Of a stretch of 64,000 nt of DNA, positions 53,098-61,147 are shown one piece after another. The position numbers and the translations under genes are program-made. Origin of the DNA: Candidatus Onthovicinus excrementipullorum. GTDB lineage: Bacteria > Bacillota > Clostridia > Oscillospirales > Acutalibacteraceae. Position 1 is the stretch's first letter; each line of letters opens with the position of its first letter. The stretch is taken from positions 248,001 through 312,000 of the forward strand of contig DVHG01000010.1 in assembly GCA_018712345.1 (NCBI GenBank), read 5' to 3'. The notes beneath the pieces were generated by a model. That model searched no databases. It saw only the letters and a program-made list of their open reading frames with translations, and was not told the DNA's origin.

Positions 53098-53643
53098 TTA
53101 CAGGGCGGCATAATATTTTTTCTTGGCCGTACCCTCCGGGATCTCAAGCTGGACGGCGATCTCCGCGAATGTGTACTGGGCAAAGATTTTCAGCCGGACG
53201 ACCTGCTGTGCCGTCTCCTCCAGCGCGGCGAGGGCGGAGAGCGCCCGCCCGGCCATCTCCCGCCGCTCAAAGACCTCAAAGTCGAAGTCTCCGGCCGCGG
53301 GATCGTCCGCCTCTATCGGGACGCTGATCAGCTCCATCCGGTGCGTTCGGGAGCGGTAGTAGTCCGTCAGCTTGTGGGAGGCGATGCGGTACAGCCAGGT
53401 ACGGAACCCGCCCTTTTTCTCATCGAATCCGGGCAAGGAACCGAGCGCGGCGATGAAGACCTCCTGCGTCAGATCCATGGCGAGCTCGCGGCGCATGGTC
53501 TGGCGGTAGAGAAAGGCGTAGATCTCCCGGTAATAGAAGCCGACCAGCTCGTCCGCGGCGCGCCTGTCCCGTTTTTTTACGATCCGCCGGATCAGCTTCC
53601 TCTCCTCAGGCAGGGGCAAGTCCTCATCTCCTCTCTCACTCAT
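53098..53643 (-). CDS. ECF-type RNA polymerase sigma factor
   Basis: A 181-residue group IV sigma factor. Region 2 is YREIYAFLYRQTMRRELAMDLTQEVFIAALGSL with RTWLYRIASHKLTDYYR, and region 4 is EETAQQVVRLKIFAQYTFAEIAVQLEIPEGTAKKK. It should direct RNA polymerase to a small regulon, most simply this operon. The ATG at 53643 lacks a clear ribosome site; an in-frame TTG at 53619 follows GAGGAGATGAGG and could be the true start. A TATAAT at 53685-53690 (minus) lies upstream; an ECF-like AAC element (GGCAACTACCC) is 20 bases before it. Confidence 0.9.
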   Translation of the reverse strand: MSERGDEDLPLPEERKLIRRIVKKRDRRAADELVGFYYREIYAFLYRQTMRRELAMDLTQEVFIAALGSLPGFDEKKGGFRTWLYRIASHKLTDYYRSRTHRMELISVPIEADDPAAGDFDFEVFERREMAGRALSALAALEETAQQVVRLKIFAQYTFAEIAVQLEIPEGTAKKKYYAAL

Positions 53644-54068
53644 ATATTCGGAATTTGTCGGGAAAAAGTTCCCGTTTCTCTAAGATTATAACAAAAATAA
53701 AACGCCGCGGGTAGTTGCCCACGGCGGAGAGAGAAAAAGCTGACTTTTTAAAAATAGAAAACGCCGATGCGAACAATACCAAGTTCGAACGACGTGGTGT
53801 ATTCATGGTAGCCGCTCCCGGCTTTTTGCGGAAGAGGAGTGGGAATATCTCCAACTTCGGTATGTGGGCACGTTTTCATTAAAGGTACAGAGAGCCAATA
53901 AAAATAGCGTATAAATCACGGGACTGCTCACCAATAAGGCGGGCAGTCCCTATGTTTTATTATCTTTTTTTACAATATTTTATCGCCTTCATTTTAAAGC
54001 ATTTCTGTCGTTTATTATTTAAAAACAATTAATTTTTTGATACAATATAAAAAGGGTAGGTGATAAAA
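53644..54068. other. Intergenic region with hairpins, possible mobile-element scar
   Basis: No established gene is seen in this 425-base stretch. It holds a GC-rich hairpin CCGCGGG...CCCACGGCGG (53704-53726), a 43-codon minus-strand frame (53748-53879) without a ribosome site, and a terminator-like hairpin on plus, GGGACTGC (53920-53927) with GCAGTCCC (53943-53950) followed by a T-rich tail. Composition changes near 53950 from GC-rich to strongly AT-rich, marking the boundary of the foreign-looking gene. Confidence 0.6.
53920..53974 (+). terminator. Terminator-like hairpin at the composition boundary
   Basis: GGGACTGC (53920-53927) and GCAGTCCC (53943-53950) enclose a 15-base loop; the tail TATGTTTTATTATC then seven T residues follows. 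No plus-strand gene precedes it, suggesting a relic. Confidence 0.6.
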
Positions 54069-55073
54069 TTGAAGAATAGCATAGAAATATACTTTGATAA
54101 TGAGTTTATATTTCCTTATATGTATTTAGACGATGCTAAAGATATTCTTGAAAAATTCGAAAAATCAACACTATATTTTATAATGAGTACTTCAAAATTA
54201 AAAATAATTGATTATATGTTTTATAACGGAAAAATAATAGTTCATTACGAAAACCTTGTTACAAAACAAATTAATTATATTGAAAATATATTGTTTTTTA
54301 ATTTTAACATACCTTATAAATATATAGAAATTAATATAAGTGATCCAGGTTCTTATATTGAATATGGATTAAAAGATGAAGGAATTGAATATTTAAAGCT
54401 AACTAATCCAACTGTTTTGAAAGATTATGATTTTTCCAAAAAAATAAAAATATCAATATACGACTTAGTAATGCTTAATAATTCAAAAAAAGAAACCATT
54501 CAATTTTATGAAGTATTATATATTGGCAAAAGTATTCACATTACTAAAAGATTGTCTTCTCATGAACATATACTTAAAATATATCGTGATTACAATATAG
54601 AACACAATAATTTGGAGATAATGGTTATGGTTTTGCATCCGACAACTAAATTATTTCAAGATATAGAAATAGCTGACTTATTTACTACAATAACACTTGG
54701 TAATTCAAAATGGGAAGAAAAGTCTTTCCTTTCGCAAAAACTCAGTGCTCAAGAAATGTTAGATATTTCAGAAGCTTTGATGATTCGTATTTTTAAACCT
54801 AAATATAACATTTCATTTAATAATGATAAAGAAAATTTCACACAAAAAACTTATAATGTTTTATTCAGAAAAAAAATAAACAGAATAATAATATCTTTCA
54901 ATCTATTTTTTCAAAAATATAAAGAGGTTATCAGTATTAAATCAAAAAAATTTAATACTGAATCAAAAAAAGGTATCATATTTACATGTTCAATTGATGA
55001 TTTATATGAGAATAAAAAAGTAAGAATTCAAACTGAAAAACTTGATGACAAAATGTATAAATTACTTGAGTGA
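54069..55073 (+). CDS. AT-rich orphan with GIY-YIG nuclease-like motifs
   Basis: A 334-residue protein whose gene is far more AT-rich than all neighbours, with A/T-ending codons throughout, so it is almost surely acquired. Residues about 147-247 resemble a GIY-YIG core: VLYIGKS (tyrosine and glycine of YIG at 151-153), KRLSSHEH with Arg161 and His165, a helix with SEALMIRIF (Glu235), ending KPKYN (243-247). The N-terminal 145 residues are unknown and Tyr/Ile/Asp-rich. The TTG at 54069 is favoured by TAGGTGAT; GTG at 54060 is possible. It stands alone beside the 3' end of ssrA. Confidence 0.72.
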   Translation: MKNSIEIYFDNEFIFPYMYLDDAKDILEKFEKSTLYFIMSTSKLKIIDYMFYNGKIIVHYENLVTKQINYIENILFFNFNIPYKYIEINISDPGSYIEYGLKDEGIEYLKLTNPTVLKDYDFSKKIKISIYDLVMLNNSKKETIQFYEVLYIGKSIHITKRLSSHEHILKIYRDYNIEHNNLEIMVMVLHPTTKLFQDIEIADLFTTITLGNSKWEEKSFLSQKLSAQEMLDISEALMIRIFKPKYNISFNNDKENFTQKTYNVLFRKKINRIIISFNLFFQKYKEVISIKSKKFNTESKKGIIFTCSIDDLYENKKVRIQTEKLDDKMYKLLE

Positions 55074-55079
55074 ACTTCT

Positions 55080-55132
55080 TAATAAAAAGACAAAATCCGA
55101 AAGTATCACCGACAATAGTGAGTTTCGGATTT
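55080..55132 (-). terminator. Terminator of smpB-ssrA
   Basis: AAATCCGAAA (minus 55132-55123) pairs with TTTCGGATTT (55102-55093), followed by TGTCTTTTTATT. It follows directly after the CCA end of tmRNA. Confidence 0.88.
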
Positions 55133-55140
55133 TTATCTTT

Positions 55141-55492
55141 TGGTGGAGATGGCGGTAATCGAAACCGCGTCCGAAAATCCATCCGCGCAACTTTCTACGA
55201 GCGTAGCCGGTTTACTGGTGATTCCCCTCCGGGAGCGCCAAGCGGCAGGCTCTCCCGTACGGTAGCCCCTCATTCATGATACACGGCGGGGCGGCCATGT
55301 ATTCACGTGCACTGCTAAGTGACACCCAAACCGGGGCCGCAGTACTCCCCGGCAGGATGCAGGCGCTATTAAGCGGCCTGGAGTTCGACTTTATTGTTGT
55401 CGTTTATTATTTAGGTTGCGGCTTTTTAAGCAGTTCCGCGCTGCTGCTCGCTTATCACGTTTCAAAATCCCCGTCGAAATCCTTTCATCCCC
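55141..55492 (-). ncRNA. ssrA: Transfer-messenger RNA
   Basis: About 352 nt on the minus strand. The 5' end GGGGATG (55492-55486) pairs 7 of 7 with CATCTCC before ACCA at the 3' end (55141-55151), giving the tRNA-like acceptor stem; the TTTCGATTACC arm near the 3' end is the T-loop. The internal tag frame reads NDNNKVELQAA (55404-55372) and then TAA and TAG in frame. The resume codon is AAC or the preceding ATA. It lies 8 bases after the smpB stop on the same strand, so both parts of the ribosome-rescue system share one transcript. Confidence 0.95.
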
Positions 55493-55499
55493 CTATTTA

Positions 55500-55967
55500 T
55501 CAGTACCGCCGCTCTTTGAGCGTGCGTTCGATGTTGCGCTGTGCGTCGCGCTTTGCCATGACTTCGCGCTTGTCATAGTTCTTTTTGCCCTTGCACAGGC
55601 CCACCTGGATCTTCAGCCGCCCGCGGTTGAAGTAGGCGGAGAGCGGGATCAGCGTGTAGCCGTCCTGCTTGGTCAGGCCGAACAGGCGGTGAATTTCCCT
55701 TTTGTGCATGAGCAGGCGCCGCACCCGGTACGGGTCCCGGTTAAAGATATTCCCCTGCTCATAGGGGCTGATATGCATCCCGTTGACGAACAGCTCGCCG
55801 TTATCGATGGAGCACCAGGCATCCTTGAGGTTGATCTTGCCCTTGCGGGCGCTTTTGACCTCTGTACCGAAGAGTTCTATCCCGGCCTCCATGCTCTCCT
55901 CCACGAAATAGTCGTGATAGGCCTTTTTGTTCTGGGCGACTGTTTTCAGTTCGCCTTTTTTTTCCAT
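55500..55967 (-). CDS. smpB: SsrA-binding protein SmpB
   Basis: A 155-residue OB-fold protein delivering tmRNA to stalled ribosomes. [58 protein letters not shown] and the C-terminal [27 protein letters not shown] tail (which probes the decoding centre) are intact. ATG at 55967; it has a strong promoter at 56001-56029. Confidence 0.97.
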   Translation of the reverse strand: MEKKGELKTVAQNKKAYHDYFVEESMEAGIELFGTEVKSARKGKINLKDAWCSIDNGELFVNGMHISPYEQGNIFNRDPYRVRRLLMHKREIHRLFGLTKQDGYTLIPLSAYFNRGRLKIQVGLCKGKKNYDKREVMAKRDAQRNIERTLKERRY

Positions 55968-56000
55968 TTGCCCGTCACTTCCTTTCGCGGCAGGAGATTC

Positions 56001-56029
56001 ATAATAGCAGGCGCGCGATGTTTTGTCAA
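56001..56029 (-). promoter_or_regulatory. Promoter of smpB-ssrA
   Basis: Perfect TTGACA (56029-56024) and TATTAT (56006-56001) with a 17-base spacer on the minus strand. Confidence 0.92.
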
Positions 56030-56050
56030 GCGGAAAATGTCGGCAGGCGG

Positions 56051-56647
56051 TCAGATGACGCGCCGCCCCTCGAGTGCGCGGGAGAGGGTGACCTCGTCGG
56101 CATATTCCAGATCCGCGCCCACGGGTACGCCATACGCCAGCCGGGTGACCTTAACCCCCAGCGGATTGAGCAGCTTGGACAGGTACATCGCCGTGGCCTC
56201 GCCCTCTACAGTGGGATTCGTCGCCATGATGACCTCCTGAACGGAGCCGTCGATCCGGGCGAGCAGCTGCTTGACGGTCAGCTGATCCGGTCCCACGCCG
56301 TTCATCGGGGAGATTGCCCCGTGCAGAACATGATACGTACCGTCATACTCGTGCGTGCGCTCAATGGCCAACACGTCGCGGAAATCCTCCACCACGCAGA
56401 TGGCGGAGAAGTCGCGGCGGGGGTCCGAGCAGATGGAGCACTTATCGTTCTCCGTCAGGTTGCAGCACACGGAGCACTGGTGAATCTTACTGTGTGCATC
56501 CGTGATGGCCTCGGCAAAGCGCTCCGCCTCCTCCTGCGGGAGGTTGAGGACATAGTAGGCCATGCGCTGCGCACTCTTTTTGCCCACGCCGGGCATCTTT
56601 TCAAATTCCTCAATAAGCCTCGCCAGGGAGGCGACCGAATAGGCCAT
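56051..56647 (-). CDS. recR: Recombination mediator protein RecR
   Basis: A 198-residue protein acting with RecO (and RecF) to load RecA. It has an N-terminal helix-hairpin-helix ([20 protein letters not shown]), a four-Cys zinc motif ([16 protein letters not shown]) and a TOPRIM domain ([33 protein letters not shown]). Last gene of the dnaX-ybaB-recR operon, starting one base after the ybaB stop region. Confidence 0.97.
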   Translation of the reverse strand: MAYSVASLARLIEEFEKMPGVGKKSAQRMAYYVLNLPQEEAERFAEAITDAHSKIHQCSVCCNLTENDKCSICSDPRRDFSAICVVEDFRDVLAIERTHEYDGTYHVLHGAISPMNGVGPDQLTVKQLLARIDGSVQEVIMATNPTVEGEATAMYLSKLLNPLGVKVTRLAYGVPVGADLEYADEVTLSRALEGRRVI

Positions 56648-56648
56648 G

Positions 56649-57002
56649 TTACATCCCCATTCCCGGCATGCCCGGAATATTGATATTGCCCGTCACCTTG
56701 CCGAGCTCGTCCTCCATGGTCTTCATGGCGGTGGAGATCGCCTCGTTGACAGCGACAGTGATGAAGTCCTCCAGCATCTCCGGATCCTCCGGGTCAATGG
56801 CCTCGGGCTTGATTTTGACGGCGGTGACCTTGTGATCGCCGGTGACCGTGATCTCAACTGCGCCGCCGCCGGCCTTTCCGGTGAATTCCGTGGCCTCAAT
56901 CTCCGCCTGGACGCGCGCGGCATCCTCCTGCATCTGCTGGATCTTCTTCATCATGGCGGCCTGGCTCATTCCGCCTCCGCCGTTCGGGATTCTTGCTTTC
57001 AT
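56649..57002 (-). CDS. YbaB/EbfC nucleoid-associated protein
   Basis: A 117-residue dimeric DNA-binding protein. A Met/Gln-rich helix ([23 protein letters not shown]) precedes the beta core ([23 protein letters not shown]). It sits between dnaX and recR, its conserved position across bacteria. Confidence 0.95.
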   Translation of the reverse strand: MKARIPNGGGGMSQAAMMKKIQQMQEDAARVQAEIEATEFTGKAGGGAVEITVTGDHKVTAVKIKPEAIDPEDPEMLEDFITVAVNEAISTAMKTMEDELGKVTGNINIPGMPGMGM

Positions 57003-57044
57003 GTGTTTTAATCCTCCGATTTATTGTTGATTTTAAAGGGTGGT

Positions 57045-58682
57045 TTATTCAACGGTGTAAGATACACCGGCTTCGTCAAGTTTGCCAATCAGGCCTGTCA
57101 GCGGGTCGGCCGCCGGATTCTGCGCCGGCGCCGGCGTGTTGTAGACGGCGGCCTTGTAGTTCTGCCCGGTGACCGTGCGGATGGCCTCGTTCAAGGAGGC
57201 GGCATACCCGTTCTGCTTGATGAGCTTTGCGAGCACCGGGTTGGCCGAGCGGATCAGCACCCGCATGCCGCGCAGATTGGCGGTGGACCCGCTCAGGAGC
57301 GGGACAAGTGCGGGATTGGTCTTCATCAGCGATTCGATGACCTCATTCCACCGGTCAAAGGGGATATCCTGCGCAGGGGCGCTCTGGGTCGGTGCCGGAG
57401 CGGGCGGATTGGGCGCCTCGGGCGGTGGTGGAACCTCCTCCTCCGGAGTGTCGGGCTGCGGTTTGACAGGCGCCTCCACCGCCGGCTGTGCAGCCGGTGT
57501 GGGGCTTGCTGCGGGCTGCGCTGCCTGTGCCGGGATTCCGATGGCAATTTTGCGCTCCAGCTCGCTGATGCGCGCCTCCAAAGAGGCGATGCCAGCATTC
57601 AGGGAGGGCGTACACATCCGGATCAGGGCCATCTCCAGCTCCGTGCGCCGGTCCGCACCGCGCCGGATGTTTTCCAGTGACCGCTGGAGGAGATCCAGAT
57701 TGCACAGCACCTGCTCCAGTGTGAAGCGGTCTGCCTGCGCGCGCAGCTCGTTCAGCTCCGCCTGCGTGCAGACGATCAGCTTTTCGGGTTCCTTTGCCGT
57801 TTTGATGATCATCATATTGCGGTAGTGGCCCAGCAGCTCAGTCGCCAGCGTGCTCATATCGCAGGAGCCGTTGTGCAGATCGTCGAGCGCGGCCACGGCG
57901 GCGCCGGAATCCCCTTTTGCCGCCGCGTCGGAGAGGGTGTACAGATAATCACGTCCGGCCATGCCGGTCGTCTCGCTCACGAGCTGCTCCGTGATCTGTT
58001 CCCCGCGCCCGGCACAGCGGTCGAGCAGGGAGAGCGCGTCGCGCATGGCACCGTCCGCCAGACGGGCCAGCATCAGGGCCGTGCCGTCCGTCAGGTCAAT
58101 TTGCTCCTGCCCGGCGACGTATTGCAGCCGCGCGGCAATCTCCTCCGGCGGGATGCGATGGAAGTCAAACCGCTGGCACCGGGACAGGATCGTCGCGGGC
58201 AGCTTGTGGACCTCCGTGGTCGCCAGGATAAAGATCACGTGCTCCGGCGGCTCCTCAAGCGTCTTGAGCAGGGCGTTGAATGCCCCGGTGGAGAGCATGT
58301 GCACCTCGTCGATGATGTACACGCGGTACTTGGCCTTGGCGGGGGTGTAGTTAGCCTCCTCCCGCAGGTCGCGGATATTGTCCACGCCGTTGTTGCTCGC
58401 GGCGTCGATCTCAATCACGTCCAGGATGGAGCCGTCGTCGATCCCACGGCAGTTCTCGCATTCGCCGCAGGGGTCACCGTCCACGGGGGAGAGGCAGTTG
58501 ACCGCCTTGGAGAGAATTTTGGCGCACGTGGTCTTCCCCGTTCCGCGCGATCCCGTGAACAGATAAGCATGCGCAATATGGCCACCGCGCAGCTCGTTGA
58601 GCAGCGTTTTGGTCACGTGTGGCTGGCCGACCACATCGGCAAAGCGCCGGGGCCGCCACTTGCGGTAGAGGACCTGATACAT
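57045..58682 (-). CDS. dnaX: DNA polymerase III subunit gamma/tau
   Basis: A 545-residue clamp-loader ATPase. MYQVLYRKWRPRRFADVVGQ start, Walker A GSRGTGKTTCAKIL, zinc cysteines (CLSPVDGDPCGECENC), Walker B VYIIDEVHML and the SRC motif (ILSRCQRFDFHR) are all intact. A Pro/Ala-rich linker (about 405-450) leads to a C-terminal tau-like domain. Start ATG 58682 with GGGAGGGAGAACG; the longer open frame lies in the SRP RNA gene. First coding gene of dnaX-ybaB-recR. Confidence 0.96.
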   Translation of the reverse strand: MYQVLYRKWRPRRFADVVGQPHVTKTLLNELRGGHIAHAYLFTGSRGTGKTTCAKILSKAVNCLSPVDGDPCGECENCRGIDDGSILDVIEIDAASNNGVDNIRDLREEANYTPAKAKYRVYIIDEVHMLSTGAFNALLKTLEEPPEHVIFILATTEVHKLPATILSRCQRFDFHRIPPEEIAARLQYVAGQEQIDLTDGTALMLARLADGAMRDALSLLDRCAGRGEQITEQLVSETTGMAGRDYLYTLSDAAAKGDSGAAVAALDDLHNGSCDMSTLATELLGHYRNMMIIKTAKEPEKLIVCTQAELNELRAQADRFTLEQVLCNLDLLQRSLENIRRGADRRTELEMALIRMCTPSLNAGIASLEARISELERKIAIGIPAQAAQPAASPTPAAQPAVEAPVKPQPDTPEEEVPPPPEAPNPPAPAPTQSAPAQDIPFDRWNEVIESLMKTNPALVPLLSGSTANLRGMRVLIRSANPVLAKLIKQNGYAASLNEAIRTVTGQNYKAAVYNTPAPAQNPAADPLTGLIGKLDEAGVSYTVE

Positions 58683-58702
58683 CGTTCTCCCTCCCGTAAT
58701 AC

Positions 58703-58866
58703 AAAAAATATCCGCATCCTTCTCGTCACATGGCGCGCAGGCGAAACTGTGGCGCACGGCGCAAACCGCTTAATGCTGCTCGGTTCCCCGCCTGACATGG
58801 TTCACGGCGCCCCGCCGCACAGAACCCACACGCCATGTGACCAAAAGAATACGGAATCCCGCATCG
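58703..58866 (-). ncRNA. ffs: Signal recognition particle RNA (4.5S/scRNA-type)
   Basis: On the minus strand the core GAACCATGTCAGG...GGGAACCGAGCAGCATTAAG matches the domain IV hairpin bound by Ffh, with a GGAA tetraloop. The flanks pair over a long distance (TCACATGG near the 5' end with CCATGTGA near the 3' end, and ATTCCGTATTC with GGATGCGGAT), and the 3' arm is followed by TTTTTT, so the RNA ends in its own terminator. It lies just upstream of dnaX, its usual Clostridia location. Confidence 0.9.
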
Positions 58867-58874
58867 TACACATT

Positions 58875-58903
58875 ATTATACCCGATTCCATGCCTGTTGG
58901 CAA
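58875..58903 (-). promoter_or_regulatory. Promoter of the SRP RNA gene
   Basis: TTGCCA (58903-58898) and TATAAT (58880-58875) with a 17-base spacer on the minus strand. Confidence 0.88.
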
Positions 58904-58996
58904 GGGGGGATTTAAAACAAATCAATGGGATAAAAAATATATGCTATTAGCTAAATTCATAAAAATATATTAAATAGTAGAAATAAATAATTTTAT

Positions 58997-59025
58997 TTGA
59001 CTAAAATTCTTTTGAATGATATACT
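58997..59025 (+). promoter_or_regulatory. Promoter of the 59082 membrane protein gene
   Basis: TTGACT (58997-59002) and TATACT (59020-59025) with a 17-base spacer. Confidence 0.8.
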
Positions 59026-59081
59026 GGGGACAGCGGAAGGCGCCTAGTTTGGGTGCGATTGGACAAAGAGGAGGGATTGAT

Positions 59082-59492
59082 ATGCTGGAAGTGCTCAAGT
59101 GGATCTTCTGGGTCGGCGGCGGAATCGTGATGGGGGCAGGCGCGGTATGTTTGAATATTGTAGTCGTGCTGTGCGGTGTGCTCATCTTCGGTTTTGGCTC
59201 TCTTCTGGCCCTGTTGCTGCGGCTGGAGGACAATGTGGATGAGCTGAACATGAAGATGGATTTCATCATTGAGAAAAAGGGCTGGAAGGAGTCGTTTGCC
59301 GAATACGGCGATCTGTCCCCGGAGCAGCTGGCTATCCTCAATCAGAAAAAGAAGGAGCAGGCGGAGAAGGAGCAGAAAGAGCGAGAACTGCTGGAAGCTG
59401 TCCGGCAGAAGCACCCGGATGAGGACCTGACGCCGGAGCAGCTCGGGAAGCTGCTGGATGCGGAGAAAAGAGCGCGTGAGAAAAAGGAGTAA
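59082..59492 (+). CDS. Small two-helix membrane protein with charged tail
   Basis: A 136-residue protein: two close hydrophobic segments (about 4-25 and 28-46, Gly-rich) and then an 85-residue, highly charged Glu/Lys/Gln tail predicted helical (DEDLTPEQLGKLLDAEKRAREKKE end). No named family recognised. The two-helix start (MLEVLKWIFWVGGG) resembles the smaller proteins at 61208, 61557 and 61909 (MAAVFKWIAWLVG), so it may be a longer member of the same set. ATG at 59082 after AAGAGGAGGGATTGAT. Confidence 0.8.
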   Translation: MLEVLKWIFWVGGGIVMGAGAVCLNIVVVLCGVLIFGFGSLLALLLRLEDNVDELNMKMDFIIEKKGWKESFAEYGDLSPEQLAILNQKKKEQAEKEQKERELLEAVRQKHPDEDLTPEQLGKLLDAEKRAREKKE

Positions 59493-59856
59493 GGGCCAAA
59501 CAAAGATACAACCCTTGAAAGGCAGACAGCGTGGTGTCAGCTATGATGAATATTGGACAGTTTGTTTTCTTAAAAATATCACGCATATAATATATGGGGG
59601 AACAATTTTCATTGAGGTTAGACTGTGCAAAAAGTGTAGAGGGTAGCCGATGAAGTTGGAGAAATAATTCTAAAAAATGTGACAAATTTTCTTATAGTAA
59701 TATTATATAAACTTTTATCCAATAAACTTGTTTGATATGCGGATTGTAAGTTCACCAACATCATTATATGATAATGTTAAACAATGTGGGAGGAATGCTT
59801 GCGGAATTTGGGAGCGATATGTTCCTGAAAAATAAAGAAAAGGTTGGTGAACGATT
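59493..59856. other. Intergenic/leader region of secreted-protein gene 1
   Basis: About 360 bases without an established gene. From 59599 on it is nearly identical to the region before the second secreted-protein gene. It contains candidate promoters at 59679-59706 (GTGACA, 16 bases, TATTAT) and 59744-59772 (TTGTAA, 17 bases, TATGAT), the left arm GTTCACCAAC of a long inverted repeat, and a 30-codon frame ending on the GTG start. Confidence 0.7.
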
Positions 59857-59955
59857 GTGAAGAAAAGGTTGTGGACGGTAAGGGCGGCAGCACTCGGTGC
59901 GGCGCTGGCTTTTGTGACAGCTGCCGGTGTGGGTGTTCAGGCCCGTGAGCCGGAG
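59599..59955 (+). repeat. Upstream/signal-peptide repeat R1, copy a
   Basis: Roughly 355 bases spanning promoter region, leader and the signal-peptide codons of secreted gene 1, more than 90 percent identical by eye to 62386-62741. Identity falls off sharply after the AREPE codons. Confidence 0.9.
59750..59852 (+). promoter_or_regulatory. Long-range inverted repeat flanking the start of secreted gene 1
   Basis: GTTCACCAAC (59750-59759) and its exact complement GTTGGTGAAC (59843-59852) are 83 bases apart, the second arm ending four bases before the GTG start. In RNA the stem would hide the translation start; in DNA it could be a pair of operator half-sites. The second cassette has the left arm unchanged and one mismatch in the right (GTTAGTGAAC). 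Confidence 0.6.
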
Positions 59956-60881
59956 AGCCTGATGCAGGTCACAGAGATTTCCGCAAGCGACTTTGAAGCG
60001 ATCAAGCCGGATGGTCGGTGACGGCGGAGGAAAAGCATGAAGTGATTGGAAACATCCTGCTGGGGGCAGGTGTCCCGGAATTTATGGTGGAGAAACTGGA
60101 TGACGGGATGATTGAATCGCTCTATGTATCCCCTGGGTTTGAGGCACAGGTAGAATATTTTAAAGAGGATTTGAATGGTGATTTAAAACAGATTCCTTAC
60201 GAGCAACATATAAGAATTTCTGAATATAATCGTTCCATTCAAAAAGAAAATGAAAGTTTTTTTCATTCTGCCAACATTATGTCACGCGCTCAAAATAAAA
60301 TCGAAACAGCTGTTGTAGCTGGAGAAATCAGTAACTTGACACACGCTCTTATTGTAGGACTTCCGGGGACAAACCAGAGGAGAATCTGTATTGCATTGGC
60401 GGGATGGGAAAGTTCTCCGATTACGAGAGCGGATGACTTTATTGGAATTTACTCAGGTCATGCAACTGTAATCCCGAACACTGCTCAAGCGACATTGGCA
60501 TATACCAAGAATTATTATGTTAAGGCGACGAAATTTGATTTAGAAGAGAATTATCCATACGCGAAAGCTAAATTTATTGATAATTCTACTGGTATTGGAA
60601 AAGAGATCCGGTTACCAGCAAACCATTATGAGTATGATGCTGTAATTGGAAATCGAGAGTCGTATCGTATAGAAAATTTATTGCTGGGGATTAATGTGGA
60701 GCTAATACCAATAGATCCAACTACAACACAAAATTTTACAGTGCTGTCAACATATTACCATGAGGCATTAGAAATAGGAGGAAGTGTAGAAATTTCAAAT
60801 TCCGGCATTGGTTTTACCGCATCACCAAGTTTGGTATATAGCAGAAGTGATGTTTCGGTATATATTGAACATACACCATAA
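59857..60881 (+). pseudogene. Secreted protein gene 1, frameshifted
   Basis: The frame starts at GTG 59857 with a clear signal peptide (MKKRLWTVRAAALGAALAF...GVQA), then reaches TGA at 60019-60021. Shifting by one base, the frame reopens (TAEEKHEVIGNILLGAG) and runs to 60881, giving about 340 residues in total. Its middle and C-terminal parts align with secreted gene 2 (FIGIYSG, LAYTKNYY, GIGKEIRLP, NSGIGFTASPSL). The mature part is beta-rich by eye, ends SRSDVSVYIEHTP, and matches no family I know. A one-base loss near 60010 is the simplest lesion. Confidence 0.75.
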
Positions 60882-60896
60882 GGGGGCGGCATTGTA

Positions 60897-61147
60897 TTGA
60901 ACTGGACTTTTTTAGGCAGGATCATTCTGGGCTTTGGCGGGATCCCATGATCGTTTTTTCGATTATCATCATAGCGCTCGGTGGAGCTTTAGATGGCGTT
61001 CCGATGCTCGGCATCGGAATCCTGATGATCGCCGCTTCGGCAATTTTAGGGAAACTGGAATGGATCCAGTTTAATCTTGACGGTGAGGAGAAAGAGCAGA
61101 AAACATCCAGAAGAGCGACAGGGAGCCGAAAGAATAGGCCCCTGTAA
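60897..61147 (+). pseudogene. Small membrane protein A1, frameshifted
   Basis: It starts TTG at 60897 (NWTFLGRIILGFGG) and stops at TGA 60948-60950; a second frame from 60947 (MIVFSIIIIALGGALDGVPMLGIG) continues to 61147. Together they align with the intact protein at 63682 (GGIEGIPLIGIG). A second one-base loss in the tail (AGAAGAGCG versus AGAAAGAGCG in the repeat copy) changes its last residues. It follows secreted gene 1 by 15 bases, as 63682 follows gene 2. Confidence 0.65.

Noticed and set aside
53690-55141. Attachment-site duplication of the ssrA 3' end as proof of an integrated island
   Set aside because: I looked for a repeat of the last 30 bases of ssrA around 53600-54060 and found none, so integration is only suggested by composition and position.
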